Source of the DNA: Gracilaria domingensis
Lineage: Eukaryota > Rhodophyta > Florideophyceae > Gracilariales > Gracilariaceae
Length of the DNA: 64,000 nucleotides
Reading direction: 5' to 3'
Assembly: GCA_022539475.1 (NCBI GenBank)
Contig: VCMS01000097.1
Coordinates: forward strand, 124,001 to 188,000
The position numbers and the translations under genes were made by a program. The notes beneath the pieces are model-generated. The model was not told the DNA's origin. It saw nothing but the letters and a program-made list of their open reading frames with translations, and searched no databases. Below are positions 9,899-20,508 of the stretch, piece by piece (the stretch's first letter is position 1; each line of letters begins with the position of its first letter).

Positions 9899-11295
9899 GT
9901 AGTTTTTGATTCGCTTTTAAATCAGCTGGCATATTCGGAGAGATTCTGAGGTTGTGCGACCACATTGTAACGCGATCTTGGATAGTCGACGTTGCGCATT
10001 AAAGCCCTTTCGATAAATATGGTGACGTCGGCCCTCAGGAAGAGTTGTGCCGTGACTTGAGAGCGAGAATTGAAGGTTTCTTCCCGTAGTGCCACTGAAT
10101 GAGGGCTTTTGCGGGGTGGTATTGATTGATTTGAGGTTTGATAGAGAGCAATTTTATCTTTCTCTTTGGTGCACGGGTTGGAGATTGGACGCGCGGGCGA
10201 CTGGTAGTTGACGGTCGTTTGTTCCCAACGTCCAACAGACCGCTCGCCTTTTGAATGGATAGTCGGCGAGGCATTTTTGTGGTTCACGACGAACATGAGG
10301 ACGAAGTGGGGTCCATTTGAAGAGGTTGAGATTGCTTCACAATTCGATTGATCCGAACAGCATGATACGCTAGAACGTGTATCCAACTCTGTTTACTGGT
10401 AGTCTTCGCCCCCGCCACGGTGCTGGTGCCAGCGCGACCGCGCCGTACGCGAAGGCGGCAACAGACCTCCGTGCAGTGCCCCGAGTGAAAGCGAGGGGCA
10501 AGTACCGTTGGAATCGGTGGTGTAGGGCGTATTGGAGTTTTCTGCGCGCGACCAGACCGGTTCCATCTCGTCGGTAAAGACGTGCACGGCTCGGGCTGCC
10601 GGTCGCTTCGAACCGCATCACTCACACGTAGCAGGCTGTGACGAACGCGCGTGACGCGCCGTGCGTGCGACCGTACACCATATAGCAAATGGTTGCCTCC
10701 TGTCGAGCGCCACGCCTGCATGTGACGCGAAACGGCCAAGAAACGGATGAGTTCCGAACTTCTGCATCTCGCGTTTAGAAAGGCTCCGGTGCTCCCCCGT
10801 CGCGCCTCCCGTTTCCCCCACGTTCTCTCTCCGTGGCGCATCCACCAACATGTCGAAGACGACGACGACGACGTCCAAGGCCAACACCAAGGCCACCACC
10901 ACACTGCTGCAACTGCTGGTGCCGCTGCTGCCGCTGCCAACGCCAGCCGCGGCGATGGCTGGCGATATGGAATTGAGTTCTTCATCCACGTGAACAATGC
11001 CACTTTGACGCAACTGCCGCGGCTGCCATCCGCAAATTTCCCCGCTTCCAGGCTGTGGAACCCAGGGCACGCCGCCAAAGAAACGTTCGTTTATGTGGTA
11101 AGAGCACATCTGGCGTGGGTCGCCACGGGCGCGCCGCGACCATAATTACCGATTACAACTGCAGCTTTCCAGCGCACTCGCCAGGAGCGCCGCGCGTCGG
11201 GTAATTACGAATTACCATCCCAGCCTGCCGGTGCGCGGCCGGCGCCGTACCAGGGGTAACTTTGCGCAGGCCGCTACCGACCGCCGAATGCTCAC
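9899..11295. other. GC-rich intergenic region, no supported gene
   Basis: Several overlapping frames on both strands are open here because of the high GC content (especially 10400-11290). None resembles a known family. A trinucleotide GAC run lies near 10857-10875. Two TAATTACC-type motifs, one a GGTAATT-ACG-AATTACC palindrome at about 11201-11217, lie upstream of a Pro/Ser-rich open stretch. This may be promoter-like DNA, but that is speculative. Confidence 0.35.
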
Positions 11296-12823
11296 GTGGA
11301 TATATTCACCCAGTTCCGGTGCGTTTCTGGACATTTCGTGACCTCCCCAGTTCATTTGCCACCCTCCCACCACTCCGCTACACACCCCGTCAACACGCCG
11401 TTATTATCCACCTCATCCGACCTTGACGCGTCCAATCCCTCCATCTATTCCGACCCCCCAACCCCCCCTGATTCCCACTTCCGTCCTCCTACTCCGCGAG
11501 ATCAGCATGCCTGCCGTTACCCCGAACACTTAACCCGGCCGAGCCGTGCATATGAAACGCAGCGACTACTTCTCCCCCTCAATCGTCGCGATCTTGCTCC
11601 CTGGCTTTGTCTTCCCTCCCCTGCCACTCCTGCACGTGCATTCCTCGCCGACCTACACTCTCTCCTTGCATCTCCCCCAGCCTCCGTACCAAGCCTCGCA
11701 CTGTCACTAACGTACCAGCCCGCGCACCTCGCCGCCACCACCGATGCCGTTAAGGCGTCGCATGCGACTCCGGACGCCGATGCGAGACCTTCCTTGCCAT
11801 CAGTGCTTGAGTCCACCGATGAAACCCAACCACCTGGGGCACGCGTCGCAACAACACGACTCGCCGCCAATTAAGCCCGATACAGAGCGAAGTACGGCCT
11901 TGGCGCTTAAGCCCAGCGTGTACGGCTACTCTTCCAACGTGACCTCCGTCGCCTCTCTGTCTTCCGTGCCTGCGTCGAACGCCAAGCATTCCCTGCAAGC
12001 GCAGCCCACCATGGGCTCGTTCTTATCGATGTCGCCGACGAACTCCATAACATTGCACATGTGGCCCACACCGTTTATTCCGTCCCTACTGCAGTGAAAT
12101 GATGCGCTGCCGCACCAGCTATCACCAGCGCCCCAATTATCTTCACCGGAGAACGACAACATCCCATCGCCGTGCAAGACGTATTCTGTCTTATGGGTAG
12201 CGCATCTTGAAGCAAAAAATACACCCTCATCAGGATGCTGGCCGCACGCCATGCTTCCCATCCGAAGTCCCTCACATAAGCCGCTTTGGGGCTGCTCACC
12301 TCGTCGCAACAAATGAACATCAGGGTACGCATATTTACTTTTGACTGACAAGGAGCATAACGAAGTTATCTAACAAAGAAATTACTTTACTTTCTGACAC
12401 CACTCTCGGCAAGAAAACGTGAATGTGGGCCCTTGGGAATGTTTCAGTGAACGGTAAAGATGTCATACTCGCCACTCTCTTGTCTTCACTAACATTAACG
12501 ACTGCCTCCTCGACTTCTATTTGTCAACCGCTTTCCAATACCCCCACGTCTTTTGCGCAGACCTGCACGTTGTGGACCAGAAAGGGGACGAGTGGTGTGT
12601 GATCCCATGGTACGTTGCGCATGTTGCGCATTGGTCTCCGCTGGCACAATTTTCTGGGTCTCAGTTGTTAACGTTCGTGTGCTGCTATCTTGCAAAACAT
12701 TGTCTCTTGTATCATTTGTTACTGGCGTCCTATAGGGTGGCGCTGGACCAGGAAGAATTTCATCCATCTTTTCCGAAAGGTTCTGACCCGTAACATGCTC
12801 GAACCCCTGTTCCCTCGCCGGGA
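11296..12823. other. Low-complexity Pro/Ser-rich open stretch, coding status unclear
   Basis: A plus-strand frame runs 11296-11874 (192 aa, rich in Pro, Ser and Ala). A second frame (11744-12097) continues with a Ser-rich composition, as a real gene with one frame change might. A Cys/Gly-containing minus-strand frame (11926-12351) overlaps it. I recognise no domain and cannot choose between strands. From about 12350 to 12823 nothing stands out. Confidence 0.25.
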
Positions 12824-13465
12824 TTAACGACGCTTGAGGCTCTGTAGCGTTTGTCGATAAGGTTTGACGAACTTCATTGCGGTGTTCAGGAGTGTTTCAG
12901 CGCCAATCTGCGGCTCATTTGGTTGCGTAGATGCACTGCCTCCGTATTTGCGATCACGCCTGAGCGTTTCCTGTATCAGCATGTTAGCAGCCCACTGGCC
13001 TCCTGCCATACGCAATATTCGAAAATGGCGCTCTATCTTGGAGCGCAGATCGACGACAAGCTGCGGATACTCCCGCACCAACGTCTTGTAAATAAGCTTA
13101 CCATCATCCGAGACTTTGTGAACGGCGTATATGTACTCTTGAATGCATCTTATAGCTGCGCATACAAATTCCTCTGTCAAGGGAACTTTCTCAATGTACT
13201 GACTGGTCTGAAATGTTGCAATCTTGCGGTTGAATATCTCACGCATGCTGAGCTGAGAACCTTTGCCTGGAGTGCCACTTTTATCGGAGCGGCGCGATTC
13301 GAGCCGAGTTTGAATGGGAAGCACTCGCTCTTCGAAACGCGATGCATCGCCGCTATTTTGTCCGATTGAAGGAGTACTCTGTGTGGGAGGGTTCATTGTA
13401 GGAGAATGGTGGTGGAGTGGTTTCGCATGCGGAAGGTGATGGAAGAGGAGTGAAGATAATCCCAA
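12824..13465 (-). CDS. Hypothetical helical protein
   Basis: An open frame of 213 aa. The first ~70 residues are Pro/Ser/His-rich and probably disordered. Residues ~75-185 look like a compact, charged helical domain with regular amphipathic spacing, unlike the repetitive composition of the overlapping frames. Met24 is a plausible alternative start. I do not recognise a family. A short basic tail (KPYRQTLQSLKRR) ends the protein. The function is unknown, and it may be a remnant of a larger gene. Confidence 0.42.
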   Translation of the reverse strand: MGLSSLLFHHLPHAKPLHHHSPTMNPPTQSTPSIGQNSGDASRFEERVLPIQTRLESRRSDKSGTPGKGSQLSMREIFNRKIATFQTSQYIEKVPLTEEFVCAAIRCIQEYIYAVHKVSDDGKLIYKTLVREYPQLVVDLRSKIERHFRILRMAGGQWAANMLIQETLRRDRKYGGSASTQPNEPQIGAETLLNTAMKFVKPYRQTLQSLKRR

Positions 13466-14137
13466 AGCCGCAGAATCGGTCTGGGGATTTGGAAAGGATG
13501 CTCATCCCAGGTGGACGGGGTCGACGATGGGGTGGTATTTAAGCAAATTCAGCAGAGTACAGTTTCGTTTCGTTGTGGCGGGAATGATGATGTTCAGAGT
13601 CGGAACTGGATACTGGGAGCATCCTGAAACACCAAACGCACAAAACTGCATTGAGTCTGTTTGTGTATTTGCGATGCAGATGACTTTCTGAAAGGACAAA
13701 AACGCAAACCTCCAAAGTATATCAACAGTCATTCTAAGAGTTCTTTTCAGTAGTTCATTCGAATATCACCACACATTCTGAAGCGAACGCACAGCGAGGG
13801 GAACGCGCAGCGAGAGCAGCCAATCGATATTCACTACCGAAGAGTACGCGCGCTGAAAGTAATGTTTTGCGTCGGGAGCAGAACTCGGTCTGCGAGGCAA
13901 GCCCGCTGACCGAATTCAGCCCAATCGCAAGCGCAAAGTCACGCCGTGCGCTCAAATCGTGACTTTGAGCGTCGAACAAAATGTGTATTTGCTGTTTCAG
14001 GATGCTCCGACTACCTGTAAGTGACATATTGGATTTGATGCCGGCCCGTGTTCATTTTCAAACTAACAGTTTCACCTGCAGAGGTTTTGTACTGAACCAT
14101 GCAAGGACGTAGACGTTTTCCCTAACACTTAGGCGCA
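13466..14137. other. Intergenic, no recognisable gene
   Basis: It separates the hypothetical ORF from the Tnp2-type transposase and may contain the left end of that transposon. I could not identify terminal inverted repeats. A small CGCTCAAA/TTTGAGCG inverted repeat is seen near 13950. Confidence 0.35.
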
Positions 14138-14575
14138 ATGCAGGGACCGTTGCACCACCACAACCCCCTGTTTACCTCGAAAGAGCGGGACACCAGTGAA
14201 TCAAGCAGTATAGCGTCCCGAGATAGCCATCATTCACGGAACGACGCACATGATGTTGACAACGCACACTCTCTTCCTCCAAAATCTGGAGAATCACGGA
14301 CCGCGCAGAGACGTCGCTTCTCTTCGGGACGAAGCGATCTAAATGAAAATCTGGAAGGCTCTACTGCCCGAGGTCAGCAGCAAGAAAGAGATCTATCAGA
14401 TCACGGGCCAACTTTATCATCGGAGCAACATCATGTATTCCATATACCCAACCCTGTTGATCACAACAATGAAGATGCTAGTATTATCAGTGACCAGGCC
14501 GTAGACAATGGTAATCAATGTGATATACACGTCGAAGCAATTGAAAACAGCGAAAACGGCTCCGTGCCTGCAGAT

Positions 14576-14758
14576 CAGGGCCGTATTTGTGACTATCAAA
14601 ATTGTAAATTGAGTAGTCACTAGTCAACAAAAATGACAAATCGACTAGTCACAACGCTCTAAAAATAAGGAAAAATAGCATAAGGACTCGTCGTTCTGCT
14701 AAAGTAGTCAGTCAAACTCTATTATTTGGCAAAATAGTCAGTCACAAATACGGGCCTG
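14576..14758. mobile_element. hAT-type MITE, 183 bp, inside the Tnp2 gene
   Basis: The ends are inverted: CAGGGCCGTATTTGTGACT on the left, and the reverse complement of the right end is CAGGCCCGTATTTGTGACT. Flanks are CTGCAGAT (14568-14575) and CCGCAGAT (14759-14766), an 8-bp target duplication with one mismatch, as hAT elements make. The interior is AT-rich with repeated AGTCACTAGTC and AGTCAGTCA words. It has no coding capacity. Confidence 0.88.
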
Positions 14759-16159
14759 CCGCAGATAGAACACCGGATGATGCAGAGCACCGTAATGCCG
14801 ATATTTCGCCATGGCAGTTGGGTTCTTCTGCTAACCAAAACAATGGAGAACGTTTCGAAAGTCATGGAAGTGAATGCTCAGAAGTTTCAGAGCATCTTTC
14901 CTTAGCATCATGGGAGCATACGATTGGTATGGCGCAGACTCTCTCATATGCACTGACGGACTCTGTAAGAGAGGCGGAAGCAAAACGACTGCTGGAGGTA
15001 CTGTTCATAGTTGAGAATGGAGGTCTATCCGAGAATAACGCTCGGAGACTTCTTACCACCAATGTTATTTCGTCCAGATTTAGCTACGACTCTACAATCA
15101 AATTCATCAGGAGAAGAACAGGAGTCAGACGGTTTTATGGAGTAATGCGCAGAGAAGAACATGCTCCAGTTTTCGACAGAGATTTCAATAATGTGTCCTG
15201 CCCTAGTAACACCTGTAGACGTTCGGTATCAGGCAGTCACAAATATTGGTACAGGCTAGTCTCCGACCAGATTGGAGCGCTATGTCGTGAAAAGGACACT
15301 TTCAACTGTATTCTGGACCGCTGCAGAGTGGCGTATGAAGCCTTCGGTGCTAATATGTTGAACTACACTGACCTGAACGACTACAGTGAACAATATTTCA
15401 GGGATCGGCACGGAGAGCACTTGAGAACATGGGATGCAGAACAAGAATTGTATGTTTTCCTATCCTTCTCTTCCGATGGCGTTGAAGTATTCAAAGGGCG
15501 AAGGATGACAAGATCCTTGTGGCCGCTGATGTTTACTGTCCTAAACTACGGCTCCGATCGGCGCTTCAATGCATCAAACGTTCTCTTGTGTGGCTTCGTT
15601 CCCAGATCTCATGACAATGATCTTTTTGACACATTTTTGATACCATTGAATGATATAAAATGTTTCGAGAACGGGGTGAGGATGGAATGCTATGACGGGA
15701 AAGTGAGAACAGTGTTTGCCTACTTGTTATTCGTGACAGCAAACTGGCCTGCAGCGAGCACATTGCTGGGTGCGAAAGGACATAATAACGAGTTTCCCTG
15801 TAGAAGGTGCCATAAGCAGGCTCGTAGAGCGTCAGAAGCTGGCACACATTTGTGGATGTTAAGTGAGGCCAGAAATCTTGACACGATTCGAACATCTCGT
15901 GCTCTTTCAGCTCCTCCTTCGAACTATATTGCATCAGAATGCCCCAGGTCGAGGACAGGTGCTGGCAGGGCACTCACTTGGAGCCAGGTCGAACTGGCAC
16001 GGAGCAAGGCGGAGAAAGAGAGAATAATGCGGAACACAGGAATCAAACGGAGGCCATTACTTGCAGCATTAGATATCGATGTTGTGAAATGTTCTCCCTA
16101 CGGTCCTATGCATCTTTGGCTTCAAGGGTGGGTGAAGCATTTGATATCTCTGTGTACAG

Positions 16160-16202
16160 GTTCTCACCCGAAAGTGTATCAATAATTCATCTAGGTATGT
16201 AG
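16160..16202 (+). other. Probable 43-bp intron in the Tnp2 gene
   Basis: It starts GT, ends TAG, holds an in-frame stop, and its removal joins two transposase segments in frame (…SLCT|V|RADDMAAINGS…). It is very short, but it fits both the splice signals and the protein family. Confidence 0.6.
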
Positions 16203-17560
16203 TACGAGCGGATGACATGGCGGCCATAAACGGATCGCTGGCTACTGGATATTACGGAATACCTTCATCATGGGGAAGGCCTCCTGAATCATTTGCATAT
16301 ATTGGCGGGTACAAGGCGGAGGACTACATGAACTTTGCTTTGTATTATGGTACGACTGTTTTCAACAAGGAATCCATTAACCACAGAATAACAGCGTTAT
16401 GGTCTTTGACTGTAAAAGTGACGCATGTATTATTTGATACGAGCCCCACGATGGACCATGTCGGTCGCATGGAACAATGGTAACAATGGTTAAGCACGGC
16501 GCATCCCCTCTTCGTCTAGGTGTTCCATACCAGTGACGCTGAATCCTTTTGTCTCACCCTCACTACACATGCAATTCTGCATCTTCCGCAGATGATGCGA
16601 GAATGTGGGCCTCTCCGAAATGTTTCTCAGTTTCTGGTGGAGCGGGTGGCAGGTGCTATGGCAGATAGTAGGAGATCTCTACATTGCTCTGAAGCCAACC
16701 TTTTCCACAAGACGCATACTATATTTGCGTTGCGCATGTTAAACGGTGGGTGTGGAAATGGTCAGCAGCAGACGTCAGCGGATGCAGGGGATCCACTTTT
16801 CAGTTCCAATCAGTACCGAACACATTCCATCGATTCCGGAATGGAGTCAGAATGTCTATCTGTGTCACACTATGGCTCAACTCGCGCTGCCTTTTCCGCA
16901 GAACCACGTACAGTGCTGACTATACTTGGAAAGAGCACAGAGGTGGGTGGAACAGAACGAAAACATCAGATTATGCAGTACGCTCAGTCGCTACTGCCAA
17001 TAATATGCTATGATGTCAATGTTTGCAGGTTGCTCTTGTTTCCATGTGCTATCATCAAGTGCGACAATAGTTCATTGAGAATTGAGCGTCATACTGAGTT
17101 TCAAAGGCGAGTGCGACAAGAACTTCACAGAGCGCGACAAAGGTGCTGGGTTGCAGCACATTTTGAACATGGAGGATCTAGTATCTCTCAGCGTTCTGGA
17201 ACTTCACAGCATTCATTTGAACTCTACTACAGGTGTGTGGACGAGATTTGGGAAGCACATATTTCTTATCGAAGACCGGGCGAGCAGATAAAGCTCCACG
17301 AGAAGCTTCCGCTTGTGCATGTCAATTGGCAGTACGGACTCAACCTAGACTCCCAGACTGGTCTTCCTTACACTCGTTTACAACAGAATCAGCGCCGGGG
17401 AAAATTGCGCGATACTCGCAGGAGCGTCGAGGACATATCATGTATCAAGCGCCATGTAGGATACCTGAATTTCGACCTGCGTCGTGTCTTCCTTGATACA
17501 TTGCACTATCAATTCGCCGCATCGGGAAACGTTTCAACTGTTCTGGGTGGACTGCTCTGA

Positions 17561-18089
17561 AGGACGTTTAGGATAGTTTACAGATCTCTACAAAAAGCTA
17601 GACACTGATGAAGTTTGAAATCACGATTACTGGCTGGCGTGACGGAGGAACAGGCAAACTGAGATTTGCAGATATGGCAGTACCGTTGCCATTGTAGTGG
17701 TTCAAATATTGGATACATGTACCAGGGAGCGGAATAAATAAACATTTTCAAATAGCAACCAGAATAGAGTTTCACCAATAACTATCACATGTAATAGACG
17801 GATAGAAAGATATCCTTCGGATATCATAGTAACATCAATATGTACCAATTATGGATATATACGGAGCATCACACGGGCATCACTTTGTACATCATAGGAA
17901 TATATTTCGGGTATCCACTGGGTAAATCACGCGCATTATTTGCGTATCATTTACGGACATCAATTTCGTATCACACGTATATTTTCGGCGCATCATCTGC
18001 ACATCCATTACATGCTCTGACAACCCCAAAATACAGTGTAAAACTTATTTTGTACCGGACATCATACGCATATTCTGGGGATCTGAAGA
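17561..18089. other. AT-rich 3' flank of the transposase
   Basis: Non-coding in appearance. From about 17820 to 18080 there are many short CATCA/GGATAT-like words spaced irregularly (for example CATCAATATG, CATCACACGG, CATCAATTTC). They suggest a degenerate subterminal repeat region of a DNA transposon. I found no clear terminal inverted repeat. Confidence 0.3.
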
Positions 18090-18968
18090 TGCCTCACTGG
18101 GGCGGGTGTAAGACCGCCCGTGGTACGGGATATACCTACCGAGGTTGAGGGGTAAACGGGCCTGATCCAGGAGTCCGGCGGAAAATGACGAAATAGTCGA
18201 GAAGAAAAGTACCATAGAGCGGTGTAAGCCCTTGGTAGAAGGGGAAAAAGAAGGGAAAAACTAAGGAAGAACCCTCGACGGGGCGTGCGACAAGCGACAA
18301 CAGACCCAGCGACGGGAGACGGGGGTTTTGTATTAAGCCCACGCGACAGTAACTCTATACAGAGATGGAAAACCCACCTGACACAGGTAAGCAGTAATCT
18401 GCAGGTAAAACCAAATAAAGCAATGGTCCGAAGAAGTCAATAAGCCCGAGGGCAACAGCTGTGTAGCTCAGTATTCCCTGAATGATCCCGAGGGATGAAT
18501 CTAGTTCGTACCGTACGCGGTGACCCTCCTGAGGGAGTTTTGCACTTCGTGCAGGCGAACGTAGTTCAGAGCCGAACTCGGTTACCCCTTTACTGAAGGG
18601 GGAGGTGAACGGGAGGTTACCCCTTATATCGTAACCGATAAATTAGTTAAACTAAATTAACTAATCTAATGTACACCTAGGCAGGTTTATACACGTGGTG
18701 CTCGTGACAACCCGCGGCAGCGCCCAGTAAAATATCCGACAATCATACCAAAACATGTGTGAACACCCATTCCTACACACGCGTACACGCGACCAATACT
18801 CATCTATGCCACGTCATGGCCGACCCCTCAGGGTGCCATACCTCAATACTGCCGAAAAGCATCCCATCCGTGGGCCAATACTCATACCTTCCGAGTACCC
18901 GGAATCATCCCTACCAGGGATTTATGAAAAACATCCCCGTGCATCGGGCGAGCACGTTTTGCTCTACA
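18090..18968 (-). repeat. Probable solo LTR, related to the nested gypsy LTR
   Basis: About 879 bp, starting TG and ending GCTCTACA, the same end as the 893-bp gypsy LTRs at 26760 and 37488. Shared landmarks in the same order are CTACCGAGG near the start, a GGTTACC…CTTTACT block, an AATCTA-rich AT stretch followed by TG(T)(G)CACCT, and the terminal GCTCTACA. Overall similarity is low, so it is an old copy or a related family. Flanks GAAGA/GATTA are a poor target duplication. No internal region is attached. Confidence 0.5.
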
Positions 18969-19612
18969 GATTACAGTAGCGTACCTCATATATTTTGTAA
19001 ATTATGAAACCAATATTTGGTAGGTCATCGACATATCTACGATAAACTGAGTTATCTCCAGGATCTTGCAGGAATAAACGAAAATATGACTTATCATTTA
19101 CATAATTCGTTTCTTTACTTGATCTGTTTTTTTGATGAGCTTTGAAAGCGAATAAACATATATGTGTAGTACAGGTGGAAGCTTACGACTATAATAATGC
19201 ATTTCGAAATAGGTTTTTCATTGAAAAGAACTGTGAAGCAGCACAACTTATTTTGTAGTTGAAATCCCAGGTATGTTAGCATTCTAAAATTGCCAATCTT
19301 ATGAGAAATTTGTAACCATTCATGAGGTTCAATACTTCTCTTCGAGTTTACAAGGTTATTGGGTCAAGAAGTCAAACTAGTAGGTGCCAGTTGTAGAGAA
19401 AAACAATAACAAAATCATTAGTTCTGCATATGAAACATTAAAAGGTCATCTTACCAACTACATATGTTTCTGAGGAAATCTAATTCCCATGTGTTGGATG
19501 GACCGTCCATTGTATTAGTAGGCTGAACAGAATTTGTGACAAACGATGACGTTAAACATGCAAACATCAGAACAGTGTATCTTTGTAAAACGCATGCTCA
19601 TAGAGCTGCAAT
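18969..19612. other. AT-rich intergenic DNA
   Basis: No ORF or repeat that I can support. Confidence 0.5.
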
Positions 19613-20508
19613 CTATTCTACCAATTCAAATTCATCTGTATTCTGCCCCCCATACGCATAAGACTTGTTGAAAGCTTTCAATCGAACATAGTAAATTATT
19701 GTGCCGCAAGAAAACCTGATGTTGTCAGAAACCAATTGAGATTCGACTGCAAATGGTAGAACAATTTTCGTCGCTGACATCACACGGTCCTTGCTAAGTT
19801 CTCTCAGGTCCTTCAAAGCAGACTCGAAACCAATCAGTTCCGGATGATGATCGGTATACTTTTCTCCACTTTGATTCAACCACTTCGCGTGAAGTATTTT
19901 CGGGTGAATCATCGTACGAGGCCAATTCACTTTGATCTGCAAAGATTTATTCTCATCAACAATCTGAACATAAAAGTCACCACGTTGCAATCCAGATCGC
20001 ATGACTACTCCAACGCTAAGCCGTTTTGTTGTAGTTTCCGGCTCCTTCCATTCCGATATCAGGTAAAATGGACGCCAATCAAGTTGTTCAAATAGAACCC
20101 ACTTATTACGATTGGCATCTACAGAATGTTCTCCTCCGTATGACTTATCATCACTATTAGATGGATCAGAATCTACAAGGATGAGTTCATGGTCCCGTCT
20201 GGGATCCATGCTAGATCGAGGAACAAGGTGTATCGAAGGATCTTTAGACAATAAGTCAGTGACTTCAAGTTTTTTCGTACCCAGATCTTTCGGAATAGTA
20301 ACATACCTTTCAGTGGCAAGCCTAAATCTTTTCGGATTCGATTGTAACAAGCACGAAATGTGTCCAATTTGTGTTCTTGAAACAATGCCTCAGAACGCCA
20401 AACTTTCTCCGCTTTTTCCGTACCATCCAGCTCCCAATTTTCTAGTTTCATTCGTAGAAGTTTAACAGCGTGCGAATTTGCTGTTAGGCGCTTTCTTTTG
20501 GGCTTCAT
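19613..20508 (-). pseudogene. Unknown protein gene with a frame change
   Basis: Two adjacent minus-strand frames read as one protein. The first starts with MKPKRKRL at 20508 and gives a basic, helical N-terminal region. The second runs to 19613 with a folded-looking domain containing LDWRPFYLISEWKEPE, a beta-rich middle and a C-terminal IYYVRLKAF segment. They overlap at about 20270-20350, so one frameshift (or a sequencing error or short intron) separates them. I do not recognise a named family. The strong, non-repetitive composition suggests a real or recently lost gene. It stands alone between AT-rich repeats. Confidence 0.5.

Larger units (their letters stand above)
14138..17560 (+). pseudogene. 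Tnp2-family transposase gene (CACTA-superfamily-like), interrupted
   Basis: The N-terminal ~200 residues are disordered and Ser/Asp-rich. The core matches Transposase_21/Tnp2. It has the LSFSSDGVEVFKG start with the first catalytic Asp, SLWPLMFTVLNY, a PLNDIKCFENGV region, ANWPAASTLLGAKGHNNEFPCRRC with a CxxC, and NTGIKRRPLL leading to YGPMHLWLQGWVKHL. The DxMHL position reads GPMHL, so a usual acidic residue is missing. A 183-bp MITE sits at 14576-14758; without it and one target copy the frame runs on without a break. A 43-bp intron at 16160-16202 restores the frame. TAA at 16481 and TAG at 16517 lie in frame, so either they are nonsense changes or a 60-bp intron (16460-16519) removes them. 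Beyond these, THAILHLPQMMRECGPLRN and the C-terminal region continue to 17560. It is probably inactive. Terminal repeats were not found. Confidence 0.8.

Noticed and set aside
9899-10386. Continuation of COG3 C-terminus
   Set aside because: I could not find the conserved C-terminal COG3 motifs in any frame here.
13829-17715. CACTA-type terminal repeats of the Tnp2 element (CACTACC at 13829, CACTACAATG complement near 17698)
   Set aside because: The two ends share nothing beyond CACTAC, so the match is not better than chance.
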